From Lecanicillium sp. G3 (taxonomy: Eukaryota > Ascomycota > Sordariomycetes > Hypocreales > Cordycipitaceae), in NCBI GenBank assembly GCA_037575805.1, contig JAZHPD010000081.1, forward strand, positions 1-64,000: DNA of 64,000 nucleotides, written 5' to 3'. The translations under genes were made by a program, and so were the position numbers. Numbering within the stretch: the first letter of the stretch is position 1; the number at the start of each line of letters is the position of its first letter. Positions 10,768 through 22,164 of the stretch are shown piece by piece. The notes under the pieces were generated by a model. It worked only from the letters and a program-made list of their open reading frames with translations, searched no databases and had not been told where the DNA came from.

Positions 10768-12282
10768 ATGCGTCGCAGATTCTTCGACTGTGCCATACCG
10801 ACCTGCGAGAACGCCAGCGTAAGAGCTGCTGGAGGCTGCAATACCTGCGACCGCCAGCTCTGCGCGGTTCATCTGCTGCCATTTTACCACGGCTGTAGTC
10901 CCGTAAAGCATTCATCTTCACTCATTCTACAAAAACTACACGGCGCTAATCCGCGTTATTTCTAGTTCTTGGACGACGAAACCTGGGCTGCACAGCAAAA
11001 CGCCGAGATCGCGCGCCTCCGCGACAAAATCGACGACAATGCTGTCTGCAAGCTTGCCTCACTGCTCAACGACGGAAAAGTATGCACCATCGAACACGGT
11101 ACAGAGATAGGCGTCGACACCATAATGGGCTCTGCAAATTACCACGCCCGCATCCGCTTTGCCGACGACCCCCAGACATGGCTCCTGCGTGTCCCGCGCT
11201 GCACCAGCGCCGCCAGCGCCGCGCCGGATTACTTTATAGATTACCTGGTGAAGAGCGAGTATGCGACACTCAGGTTCCTAGAGACGACGACGGTGCCGGC
11301 GCCGCGAGCTTTCGCGCACGGCTGGACTGATCACGATGACGGCGTCGGTGTCAGTTATCTGCTCATCGAGGAGCTTCCTGGAAAGCCTTGGAATGGAGGA
11401 GGCGGAGCGCACGAGTCCGATGAACAGAGAGACAAGGTCTTGAAAGGTATGGCTGACATCATGGCCGAGCTGAGGAAACATCCATTTCCCAAGGCTGGAT
11501 CGCTGTACTTCAAGTCCGACATGGAAGACTTTGACGTATCCTCCGCAGCCAGCGATCGATTCGTAGTTCTTCACCCATCTGGGCCCTTTAAAACTGCCGA
11601 AGCCTACTACACTGCATTTGCAGAACAGTATCTGGAGCTTATCGCTGATGGGCAGCTTTATCCGGAGTACCCCGTGGACGCCTACTTGGCATACAGGTTC
11701 CTCAAAGACAACGTTAGACAGCTCGCACCTAAGACCACCATGTCTCAGCCAGAAGAGTTCTTCATCAAGCACGTCGACGACAAAGGCGACCACATCCTCG
11801 TCGACGACGACTTCAACATCACGGGCATCATCGACTGGCAGATGGCGCGCGTCGTGCCCGCGCGCGAGGCATTCGGCCCGTCCCTCCTCACCGCCAACAT
11901 GCCCGCCTTTTACCGCGGCGATCTCGAGCTCAGCGACGGCGACAAGAAGCTCGCGGAAGAGCTGGCCCACCGCGGCATCCTCACCGGGACCAGCGGGGAC
12001 AAGGAGAGGCGGTTCTTCTGGGGCCTAGGGCTGGAGAAGGACTGGTCGCGGGCGCTGCCGCTAGCGCAGGCGATTCTGCGCGCGTTCGGAGTGCAGGCGG
12101 GCTGGCAGGAGTGGAAGAGGATGGTGCTGGATAAATGGGTGCTCGATCGACGGCTGAGGAAGCTCGTGCGGGCGCAGCTCGCGATTGAGGCGGCGGGGGG
12201 CACGTCGTGGGACTGGAGAGTTGGGAGCTCCATGCCCAGGGATAATGAGGAGGAGCCAGGTCAGAAAAGACAGCGTAGATAA
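10768..12282 (+). CDS. AN1-like zinc finger fused to APH-like kinase domain
   Basis: Two exons (10768-10902, 10966-12282) give 483 aa. The first exon encodes a compact Cys/His module: C8, C13, C24, C27, C32, H35, H41, C43. From the second pair on, this fits the AN1 zinc-finger spacing (Cx2C..Cx4Cx2Hx5HxC), but the first pair is Cx4C. The second exon encodes an APH-family (protein-kinase-like) domain: WLLRVPR, SYLLIEELPGKPW, and a catalytic region HVDDKGDHILVDDDFN followed by ITGIIDWQMARVVP. The usual loop Asn appears to be His. No ATG lies between the upstream stop and 10969 in exon 2, so the exon-1 start is needed. The intron (10903-10965) has GTAAAG and TAG ends and is phase 0. Substrate unknown. 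Role as a small-molecule or protein kinase is an inference. Confidence 0.8.
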
Positions 12283-12598
12283 TCGGTTTGAAGACGCGAG
12301 CCTCAATTTAGATGAATTTTTAAAATAAATTGCTTTTTGAATAGAAGATATGGGATGGAGTTTCGTCTAAGCCGGCCGGCACCGGGCGCCGGCTTCGCGT
12401 TCGACTGAGTCCCGCCGCACCCGAATCAGGAAATTCCCCAGATTTTTTCACCCGGTTTCGTCCCAATGACTTGATTTGACAGCGGCCGTAAGGCAGCCTT
12501 GTTTCGGTAAGCATACTTGAACAATTCACGCTAATTTAAAGACATTTTAACCTTGCATTGACACACATTGGTCCCTGGCAGACGCGCTTCCCGCCAGC
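12283..12598. other. Short spacer, APH gene to MFS gene
   Basis: 316 nt holding the 3' end of the APH-like gene and the promoter of the MFS gene. A GCCGGCCGGCACCGGGCGCCGGC stretch near 12372-12394 is rich in short palindromes. No gene. Confidence 0.45.
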
Positions 12599-14503
12599 AT
12601 GAACCAAACCGAACCTCTGAGCCAGGTCGGCGAGCCGGCCCTCGACATGGCAGAGCCGTTGCAGGCGATGCTCATGGACGAGGCGCCCGCCATGGAAGGC
12701 CGCTCCAACTTTCGCCTATTTATCGTCATGAGTGCCCTTGCTGTGAGTCTCACGGCACAACTGCCCATGCCATTGCGGCTGAGATCCCATTGTCTGCTGG
12801 CAGATAGCTGACCGTCCATTTTAGCTCGCGCTATTCTGCTCAGCACTCGACAGCTCAATCGTCGCGACCGTGCTTCCAACCATGTCCTCGGACCTGCACT
12901 CGGCGGCCGGCTACGTCTGGATCGGGAGCGCGTACCTGCTTGGCGAGGCCGCCGCCGCCACCGTCTGGGCCAACATGTCCGACATCTGGGGTCGCAAGCC
13001 CATCTTGCTATCCGCGCTCGTGCTCTTCTTCGGCAGCTCCATCATCTGCGCAACGGCCGTCAACATGGCCATGCTTATCGCAGGCCGCGCGATCCAGGGT
13101 GTTGCAGGCGGCGGTATGCTGCAGATGGTCAACATTTTGATTTCTGATATTTTCAGCGTCAGGTACGTGCCATTCTTCTTTGTTCCCTCGTTCTCCATCT
13201 CGCCTTGCCGCCCAGTTTTGCACCTTGTATTCATTGTTACTTATATTTGAAATTTTTCTAGGCGCCGTAGCCTCTTCCTCGGCTTGCTCGAGATTGTATG
13301 GACCGTTGCTGGTGCCGTCGGTCCCGTTGTCGGCGGCGCCCTCACGCAAAGTCTTTCCTGGCGCTGGATCTTCTGGATAAACCTGCCCATCACGGGCTTC
13401 GCCTTCCTCGTCCTCTTCCTTTTCCTCGACGTGCACAACCCGCGCACGCCAGCCATGGCGGGCGTACGCGCCATTGACTGGGCCGGCAGCCTCTGCATCC
13501 TCGGCATTGCGCTCATGATCCTCGTCGGACTCAACTTTGGTGGCGTCGCGTTTGCCTGGGACTCGGCGCAGGTGGTCTGCCTCTTGGTGTTTGGCATCGT
13601 TCTGATTCCCGCATTTCTCTACTGCGAGGGACGCTTCGCCAAGCTGCCGCTCATGCCTTTGGGCGTCTTCAAGAAAGCACACAACTCGGCCATTTTTCTC
13701 ATTGACTTTTGTCATGCTGCTGTAAGTCCCCCGAGATTGCCCCTGTAATATCGCTTGTCTAATATGACACGGAACAGGTTGTTACTGGCTCCGAATGGTA
13801 TCTGCCGCTGTATTTCCAGGCCACCAGGCTGGCCTCGCCCTTATACTCAGGCGTGCTCATTCTCCCGATCATCATTTCCTCCTGCCTTATGAGTGGCGTC
13901 GTCGGCATGGTCATGCACCGCTACGGGCGTTACACAGCCATTGTCCGCATTGGAAACCTCCTCATGCTCCTCGGCATCGGCCTATACATCGACCTCGACA
14001 GCTCATCCTCCCTGGCCAAGATTATCGGCTACCAAATCGTGCTCGGCATTGGCATAGGCATGCTCTTCTTCCCGCCATTGCTCGCGCTTCAAGCGAATGT
14101 CTCGAGTGGACAGACCGCCGCCGCCACGGCCACATTCGGCTTCATCCGCAGCATGGCGGCATCCGTCTCCGTGGTGCTCGGCGGTGTGCTCTTCCAGAAC
14201 GGCATGAACACGCAGCACCCCCGTCTTGTCGCCGCGGGCTTGCCCGCCAACGTGACCGACGCCTTCACTGGCAGCGATGCAGCTGCAAATGTGCTGCTAG
14301 TGGCGGGAATTCAGGACCCGATGCATGAGAATGCGGTTCAGGTTGCCTTTTCGGATAGCATCCGGAATATCTGGTATCTGTATACAGCGCTTGCGGCTGT
14401 AAGTGTCGTCTCTTGTGTTTTTATCAAGACACACATTATGAGCGAGGTGCATACTGAGATTAAGACGGGTCTTCAGGGCAATCGGGCCCAGGAAAAGTTA
14501 TAG
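12599..14503 (+). CDS. MFS drug:H+ antiporter, DHA2 (14-TM) type
   Basis: Plasma-membrane transporter predicted to export small molecules using the proton gradient. Exons 12599-12742, 12825-13162, 13262-13721 and 13778-14503 join in frame to 555 aa, the DHA2 size. A polar N-terminus of about 36 aa precedes the membrane core. Motifs seen are LDSSIVATVLPTM (motif D1-like), WANMSDIWGRKP (motif A), RAIQGVAGGGM (motif B), and EIVWTVAGAVGPVVGGAL (motif C, an antiporter hallmark), followed by WRWIFWINLPI. All splice sites are GT-AG. No biosynthetic gene sits beside it, so substrate cannot be guessed from context. Confidence 0.93.
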
Positions 14504-14654
14504 AAGATGAACATCATAGAATCGTGGTCTCAGTAGCGCGATTTCCTGTATGTATTTATCCCTTACATTAGATACAAATGAGCTGTAAAGATTATTACAA
14601 TAGCCTTACTTCTTCCCAGCTGCTTTTGACGGCGGGGCAAGGAATTGAATCGAC

Positions 14655-15469
14655 AATTTCAGGAGTCCAAATTATGATGACTCCATAGCCATGAAGGTAC
14701 TTTATACTCGTCGTTCACAAATTCATGCACCTCGGACTTGCTACGAGCGCGGATAGCTGGTCCAAATTTGTACAAAATATATGGCATCGTGAGTAAAAAA
14801 ACTGTTGCAGAAGTAAGCACGCTCAGCCCCCAGTCAATGCTGATATCAGGCCTAGAGTTTATGCTTGTTCGTGTATTGTTGTAGAGTTTATGGAGTGAGA
14901 CAACGCATTGTGAATGAAAAGTAGGAAGGCGCCCGAAAAAGCGAAACGCGAGAGATCGCTGGCACTGGACGAGCTGGCCACAATAGTTTCTGCGACTGCG
15001 GCTTCTACCGAATGGCCTGCTAGCATTGGTCTGTTCGCAGCTCTGATCCCGGCTGCACCAGACGCAGGATCAGAACCTTTTCTCTGACTCGTCGCGCCTT
15101 GACGTGTGTCCTTATCGACGTATTGTACAAGAATTCCCATCTGGTAGAGGAAAACGTTCAATGGTATAGCGATTGTCCCGTATAGCACAAAAATTAAGCC
15201 CTGCAATATCGACATTTATTGCTTAACTGACCGAGTGCAAAACCCGGTGGTCTGAGGGTCGGTCTTGAAGCCCGGGCTGTCGCCGTCTCGAGGACGCTAA
15301 TAACTATGAGCGAAAGCGCAAGATACTTCATCAATATATTATTTGCTACGGCTACTGCATTGCTGCTTGATGTAAAAATAGAAAGCTCAGCCGTTAAGTT
15401 TATATACAGGACGATGCCGAGCTCTGTATGCTCAGTACCCGCGACTCTATAGGTTAGGATTAGCATACG
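14655..15469 (-). pseudogene. Possible membrane-protein gene or remnant
   Basis: Minus-strand frames contain hydrophobic segments: VLYINLTAELSIF and NNILMKYLALSLIVISVLE (about 15430-15300), GLIFVLYGTIAIPLNVFLYQM (about 15200-15140), AFSGAFLLFIHNAL (about 14950-14900), then WGLSVLTSATVFLLTMPYIL followed by YKFGPAIRARSKS (about 14850-14740), which resembles the C-terminal end of some fungal MFS proteins. The pieces sit in different frames. The gap between the first two is only about 31 nt, too short for a normal intron. A decayed transporter is more likely than an intact gene. Family unassigned. Confidence 0.35.
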
Positions 15470-15731
15470 GCGAAGTGTCCTGTTTCGTCAAGTTGATGAT
15501 TCTATTACATGGAAGCAATGAACGGCCCGGGACGAACGCTGGAAAAGTACGCTTTTCACAAAAAAAAAAAAAAAGAAATTCGAAAGCAATAGCCGTGATC
15601 AACTAACCATATATATACTGTAATAGGAGCCACTCCACACCAGCCATTACTGACTCTCCACTTACACCTTACATCTGACAACAGTGATAGCCAAACCCCG
15701 GCACGCAGAACTACCTAGTAGTACGCCTAGG

Positions 15732-17001
15732 ATGGCATCTCGAACCTTTATTTTCCTACGGGTACAGTGCTTGGCTTTTTTGTGCGTTCTTCTTTCCTCA
15801 CTAGTGGTGGCCAGACAAGGCGACGGCATTGATGCCCGACCCGCCATTGGATTCCATCTCGGACAATCATACGGGTATTTCATCTTTTTTGCGAGCTACC
15901 GTATCGTAATCTAACATTTGTTGTCTAGAACCGCAGTAGGACATCTGTACAATGGCACCATCGTCGCCCTGGCCAAAGTTGACGGCAGCGCGGCCTACCG
16001 TGGGTTCATGCAGCATGAACTGCTCAAACAGCAAGACTCTGGCCTTTTCGGGGATGCCCCAATAGCAGCCTCTCCCACGGAACTCGCACATCTGTTGGAA
16101 GAATACGTCTACGACAGCAAAGGGGACGATGCGCAGGTCCTGGCAGATATGCTACGCTCCCTGCGCATCGCGTCTGAGGCTGTGCTCGGCGCCCCGCTGC
16201 CGGCCTCCGTCGGTATTGGCGCTCCCTACATGCGCGCCTGGCAGGACGAGGAAACGAGTGATAAAAGCGTCGTGGCGAAGGCAAGGAAGCTAGCCGGGAT
16301 TCCAGACGTAAAAGTGGAAAACATGGACTCCGTATACCTTGCTGAGGCTCAGGGCATATTGGCTGCCAATGGACAGGAGCTATGCAAGCACTTGCGCTGC
16401 TACGGGCCTGAGATATCGGAACAAGATCCCTTCCGACATGAGGTTATCTATTTGATTAGGTATGCAGACACTTTTACACCATATTTGGCTCCACTCTGCT
16501 AACAGATGCATAGCCTCACAGATCAGTCCTTGTACACGTCGTTCCAACTCGCTACCTGCTTCTTCCTCTCACCTGTAGGTGGGCGTTTCGGTACAATCAA
16601 CCCCGAGTTTGGCCTCTTCTCGCCGAAGCAGCAAGAATCCGGCAAAGAGAATTTCTGGAGCGAACTAGAGGAGTATGTTATAGCGCGCTGGGTAGACCAT
16701 GCCAGCCTCCCAGACATCTATCACGGGAGCTATACGATTCTTCTCGCCGGTGACGGCGCCGAGGAGCCTGACTTCCAGCTTGCTGTGCAGAGAGCCATGG
16801 CGCGCATGACGGCCCACTGGCCGCTCAAAGGCATGGACAAGGATATCGGACCGCCGCCGAAGCTAACTGCTTGTCTCGCAGGATCCCGCATATGCCGCTG
16901 CACGAGGCGTGGCACTCAAGAGACGGACTACGATTGATGACTCGTACTGTGCAGATTTTAATGAGCCGGCGGACCTAGAAACATTTCACGACGAGTTATA
17001 A
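15732..17001 (+). CDS. Secreted or ER Hsp70/actin-fold-like hypothetical protein
   Basis: Proposed exons 15732-15874, 15929-16459, 16506-16531, 16579-16784 and 16882-17001 give 341 aa. The N-terminus has a signal-peptide-like stretch (about residues 7-26). IGFHLGQSYGTAVGHLYNG then resembles the phosphate-1 loop of the Hsp70/actin ATPase fold, and ILLAGDGAEEPDF resembles its adenosine motif, followed by DPAYAAARGVAL. The protein is much shorter than Hsp70 and lacks a substrate-binding domain, as in fungal-specific Hsp70-like families. Exon 3 is a 26-nt micro-exon that keeps the frame across two introns. The last intron is uncertain. A GTGCAG donor at 16785 restores frame, but the sequence after it still looks coding. 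ATPase activity is inferred only. Confidence 0.65.
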
Positions 17002-18342
17002 TACACACATTGCAATGTCTTCAGTCCGTAATTATGTTTTAGGTGCCGCTTACTGCCTAAATAATATATGAACACGGCTTAGGAACACTTCATGCAACTA
17101 GCATAGGCAATCTTTGGAGTGCCACTTCATGGCGGATCAATGTTCTGAACTGAACTATCTAAATTAATACAAAGGTATCTGCCAACCTGCATATACATAT
17201 CCACCACTTTGCCCTGTCGATCCGGACAAAAAATTTCCAACATCGGTGTGCTTATGAGCGACAAGCCTCTGAGCATGTGTATACGATTGCGAAGAATCTG
17301 AGGAAAAGGAAATTAATAGTGCAGGCTTGGCTGCACCAGGGTCGTTCTTCGATGCCAAAACGGATCGCCCAACAGACGTTACGAAGGCTAGCGAAGGCTG
17401 GCAGAAATATACAAGGCACTGAAAGACGGTGTTAGAATTACTGGAGCAATTGTCGCCAAATGGGACGCTGACCACGCTCACAAAAAGTCACAAGTTTGAA
17501 GTCGGCAGACGGTAGTCTCTGTGGCCGAGTAGGAGGCAGTTTTATTCCATTAATAAATACAAATCTGATGCTGCAATACCAGGGAAAAGATCGACAATTC
17601 AGCGAGGCAAAGAAGCCCCGCGGTGCAGGGACCAACTTCTCAATGCCACTGGCGGATAGGTCCCAGAAAACTTTACACTCGTTGGTACATTTCACGGCAA
17701 TGTAGAGGGCTTCTGTAAAAAAGAGCAAAGTTGCCGGATATTAAGAGCCTGAGCATTGTCGAGCGGATGATCATTTACCTGTCGAGGGACTCAGGGCTCG
17801 ACTTGGCAAAGATGAGCCCTCGAAGCAATGGTACATTACCATGTTACACATTAGCCCAGGGTCTAATTAGAGACGAAAGTATTATAACAGAGACTTTGAA
17901 AATTGGTTCGATGAAGCATCTGCCAGAAACAGAGCGCCAGAAGAGCTTACCCTACTCAATGCCTCTCCTCATTGAGTGTTGGGTATAGTCAGGAGCCTTA
18001 TTCCAGCTCGGTGTTGCAGTACGCGCTGTTGGCGCGCGATATCGTTCTCCGGTTACTCACCAACTAACTCACTGGCGGATTGCCACTGTAGAGGGTAGAT
18101 TAATCCCAATTATTCTCTATTGTATTGTGGACCATGATTTGCCTCATGCACGACGAAAGCCTCGGCGCCAAAAGTGCCTCAATGATTGGTTCTACGCGTG
18201 CATGCATCCCCTGTCAGCCCGTGAGGGGTAGCTACCCGCAGGCGAGAAGCACTCTTGCATCTATCCAGAGGCTCGCACGCGTCGCTTTCTTGATTTGATT
18301 TCCATACATCCCTCAATTTTGCGCACAAGGCTGTTCGTCGAC
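17002..18342. other. Spacer with a possible small minus-strand gene
   Basis: No recognised family. Minus-strand frames at about 17840-17164 could join into a protein of about 200 aa: an exon after a CTTTTTTACAG acceptor near 17715 reading YIAVKCTNECKVFWDL, then a Ser-rich segment ending at 17164. The frame changes near 17475 without a clean intron. Treat as unproven. The rest (17850-18342) shows nothing identifiable beyond the promoter of the next gene. Confidence 0.3.
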
Positions 18343-20799
18343 ATGGGTTATCATCGGTATGATCTTGCGTCTCAAGGCTTCTTGTATGACGAAACGCAAG
18401 TAGAGCCGGGCAAACTGCCGCCACACGTCGAGCGTCTGCGCCAATCGATCCTCGACTTCTCGTGCCTTGTGACCACCGAGAATGGGGCTACACAGTTGGA
18501 GCAGATAGAGGCATCTTTGGCGGCCGCGGAGGAAATCCGAACAGAGGCCGAGCGACTGCATACCGGTGGTTTCTCGGAAGATCATTGGGTAGAATTCTTT
18601 CTCAAGATGTTTTTCGATCAGTTGCAGTCGGATATAACATCATCAAGCAGAGCATCTAGAATGTAATATTTCCGCTCTGCAGTTCAAACCAGTCTAATTA
18701 GCTCTGACAGGTCTTCCCGGACTCATTTCCATTACGATGCTTTTGTACGGTATGTCTACGCTAGTGGCGACGTTTCACTAATATGAGCATGCTGACATTG
18801 TTTAGAGAGACGAATGGCTCATGGGGTAGTTTTGCAAAGAGGAATCCAAGCTACCTCGAGCGCACCCCGAAACCCGACGTTGCGTTCTACTTGCCAATAT
18901 ACGACACCGAAGCCACCTCTAGTGACGACACTGTTGCCTTTTCTAATGAGAAATGGAAACAGCATCCGGTCTCCTCGCTGGTGGAGCCTTTTACCTTGGC
19001 AACACTAAATAAGTTATCTGCGCAGGGCTTGCGTCCTGGCCCGTGGCCGATATCCGACAAGCGTGCCGGAAGTAACTCTTCATCTCAATTACGGTGTTGG
19101 CCTTGGCTAATAGTCGAGTTGAAGAAAAAAGATGAAGAAGATTATATAGCATGTCCAGACGATGAAGTCCTCCAATGCCGAGCCACGAACGCCGCTGGCT
19201 GCGCGCTCCAGCTACACCAGCAGCTGGCACGATATGCCACTCCGCTACCAGATGACGGCCATATTGCCCCTGTACCTACTATAACGACACAGGGATCACA
19301 TATCATGGTTTGGGCAGCGTACTACGCCAGAGGCATTGACCGCAGCAGTCGTTTTGGCTATTTTCGTTTGCAGCCCTCAACGCACAACAATGCATACGTG
19401 AATACGAACCCCGCCTCTACGAACATATCGGGTCTCCTTTGCTAACCGACGCAACAGATAATGCAAGCTATTTGGGAGGGCGACATGACCAAACGGGTAG
19501 ATGTCCTGAAGTTTCAGATGGTGCTCGAAAATATCCACACGTGGGCATGTCGTTGGTTCCGCCCGTACGTTGCGGCCTGTCTCGATCAATGGAAATTCGT
19601 TCATTTGGAGCAAGGCGATCAAAAACCCACAGCAGAGGCCTTGGAGCACAGAGAAAGCTGTCGGAAGGCGGTGCCGTTGGTGAACGCACTGCTAGACGAA
19701 TACAAATTTCTCTCTGCCGACAATTCAAGATATGAGCCGACGGCCAATCCCTTGGCACTCAGCCTCATGATTCAACAGATTACTACGTCAAACCATAAAA
19801 GTTTACTGAAGGAAGTTGAAAAAATGATCAAAACTGAGGTCGGCCAGGCACTTGAAACGATAATTGCTTCCGATACTGCTACCGATACTTCTCAGGTTGG
19901 TGCGGAAACTGAGGGTTCAAGTAAAGCTGCAGCTAGAGACAGCCATGACAGACTATCCGAGGAAGCCTCTGAAGGTTATAATCCTGAAAGTGCAGTTCGC
20001 GGGAGCACAGAAGCGATGTCAGTATCCCAGGCAACATCTCACCTGCCGAATACCCGCTCCAATATTCACTACTTCGGACGACCCTTCCCTTCCCTTGCAA
20101 AGTCCATGGAGGCAGCAGAATCGAAGGGGGAACGGGAGACCGTATCTTCAAAACAGCAGAATGAAACTCCCTCCGGCACAGAGACGCAGAGTGAGACGAG
20201 TGCAGCAATTGCCAGCAGCCCGCCAACAAGCACATTCTCCTTCGTGCCTCCGGGCCCATTATCGTTTCGATTTACGTTTCCACGAAGGTCTCCAAGTATC
20301 AGTCCACCTGTTGCTTTTGGAGATAGTAGACCATTTTTGAATGTCAATACAGGGCAAGCCGCTCGTCGAAGCAGTCCTACGCCCGCGACCGTCTCCGTCG
20401 AGGCGGGAACCGCCACCAGCCACAGCGGCAATGATGAATCTGCAGCACAGAGCGAACCTGACATTTCGAATTCCGACTCTGACAAGATCTTATTTAAAGC
20501 TATTACCAGAATGGCTTGGTACCCAATAGATCAACCCCAGAATGGCTTCAAACATCACTCACACTCCAAAGGCGAAGTCAGTAAAACTCCTTTGCTCCGT
20601 CGTTGCCGTTTGCTTGATGTAAAGAGCATATGTTCAGCAACGGATATGCTGACTGCGACTCTAGGTCTTCAGCGTTGTTGAGCAAAGAGGTGAATTTTGG
20701 ATAGCTCTCAACAACGAAGGGGACCTGGGCTGGTTACGGCCGTCCAAAACTATACCGATAAGGCTGCCGGATACAAATGTGCCAGCTGTCGCAAAATAG
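18343..20799 (+). CDS. Fungal protein with PD-(D/E)XK nuclease-like signature
   Basis: Five exons (18343-18662, 18711-18749, 18806-19397, 19458-20576, 20665-20799) join in frame to 734 aa with GT-AG introns. The 39-nt second exon and the last exon are needed for a continuous protein. The N-terminal 120 aa are acidic and helical. A block follows with PKPDVAFYL (PD at 143-144) and, 80 residues on, WPWLIVELKKK (E224, K226), the PD...ExK pattern of restriction-like nucleases. CRATNAAGCALQLHQQLARYA comes next, which I recall from an expanded family of uncharacterised fungal proteins. Residues after about 430 are Ser/Thr/Pro-rich and probably disordered. The C-terminal exon (EFWIALNNEGDLGWL) looks folded. 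Nuclease activity is an inference. Confidence 0.7.
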
Positions 20800-22164
20800 A
20801 TGCCTGGCCCCATGGAATTGAAACTGGCAAGCTGGCGTTTGCGACGGCTTTCTGCAGATTCGAAAGCTGCTGCTCCAGTCTAGGACTGCTTTCACCAAAG
20901 AGCGTGAAAGGTTTTCAGTAGTGTGGAGGGGTCCAACTTCCAAATTATGATCTGTTTCGAACATCTTCCAAATTGATGCCACCAGACAGTCAAGAACGTG
21001 TTCGGCGCGTGCATATGGGTCCATTTAGCTATTTAACTGCGCTGGCGTTCTTCTAAGTCTCGCGATGGCGCCGTCGACACAAGGGCATAGAAATGGTAGC
21101 AAGAAAATTGCCCTTAGAGACTGTTTCATCACTGCATATACATGTTAGTCGAAATCAGACGACATACAAGCAAAACCCAGGGCTGCTGTGTAAGTCTGCA
21201 TTTCCGACTTGAAAATAAGTAACCATGTTCAAGGAAAGTCTTCCAATAGGAGAAAAAAAAAAACATCTATAACAACACTCCCTATAACCTACCTAAATGG
21301 CGAAAAGAACAAAAAAAAAACATACAACAGCCGGTGTTCGCTGGTCGTCACCGACCCAACTACTAATCTGCCGATTAACAGCTTATCTATGGGAGAGCGG
21401 ACGGGATCCCGAGTTTTCTGCTATCTATGGTCGTATGTACCAGTTAGTGAGATGTTTCTATATATAACTGCAGACTAGGTACAGTGTGTGTTGGCCAAAT
21501 CTGCCGCATATAAAGTGTGTCTAGGTCGCTGGGCGAGATGTTTCAGCCTCGCAGTTCCCTGCGTTCAGCCGCTATCAGCTGTGAGGCAGCCGTGGGCTGC
21601 ATGCAGGGGTTCATTGACTACGAGGCGCGCACCCATACATACCTATATGCAGTCTGCCTGACGCAGAGGCTGGCTTCCCTGCACATCTCAGGAAACGCCT
21701 CTTGCCTTTCTTACCGCTTCTTCTAGAACGTTTTTAACTCAAGAGTTATAATCGCCTCAAACTTTGCTTGTACGTATGGTATACTGTAAAAAGCAAATTT
21801 TGAGTGAAGTAAGCCAATGATTCTTTAGTCAGTGCCCAGTGACGGTTACTTCTCATTGTCCCTATTAAACTTCAAGACCCGATATCTGATGGATTTTTTT
21901 TCGGCTCGCAAATATCCTTCAAAAGATTGTCAACAACGGATGTGTCGTCCAATGCAGACTCAAGTCGTTGGCTCTAAAGACAGACATATCTGATGTGGTG
22001 ACAAACGTGCAAGGGTCTCCGGTACCTTCCGTTGAGTTCCGCCGTCGGATTGGTGGTAGTGATTGACAACGGTAAGGACATTCAAGATGGGAGCAAGCGC
22101 CACTCCTCGCCTATCTCATAAACCGGATACCGGTATCACACAGCTGCATTTTGTGCTATCACAC
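20800..22164. other. Intergenic region without recognisable gene
   Basis: About 1.4 kb of AT-richer sequence with A-rich tracts near 21250 and 21310. No open frame resembles a known family on either strand. It may hold further remnants of the adjacent APH pseudogene beyond what I can recognise. Confidence 0.4.

Noticed and set aside
10969..10971. TTG as start of the APH-like gene
   Set aside because: An exon ending at 10902 with an ATG at 10768 and a phase-0 GT-AG intron gives a better, family-like N-terminus.
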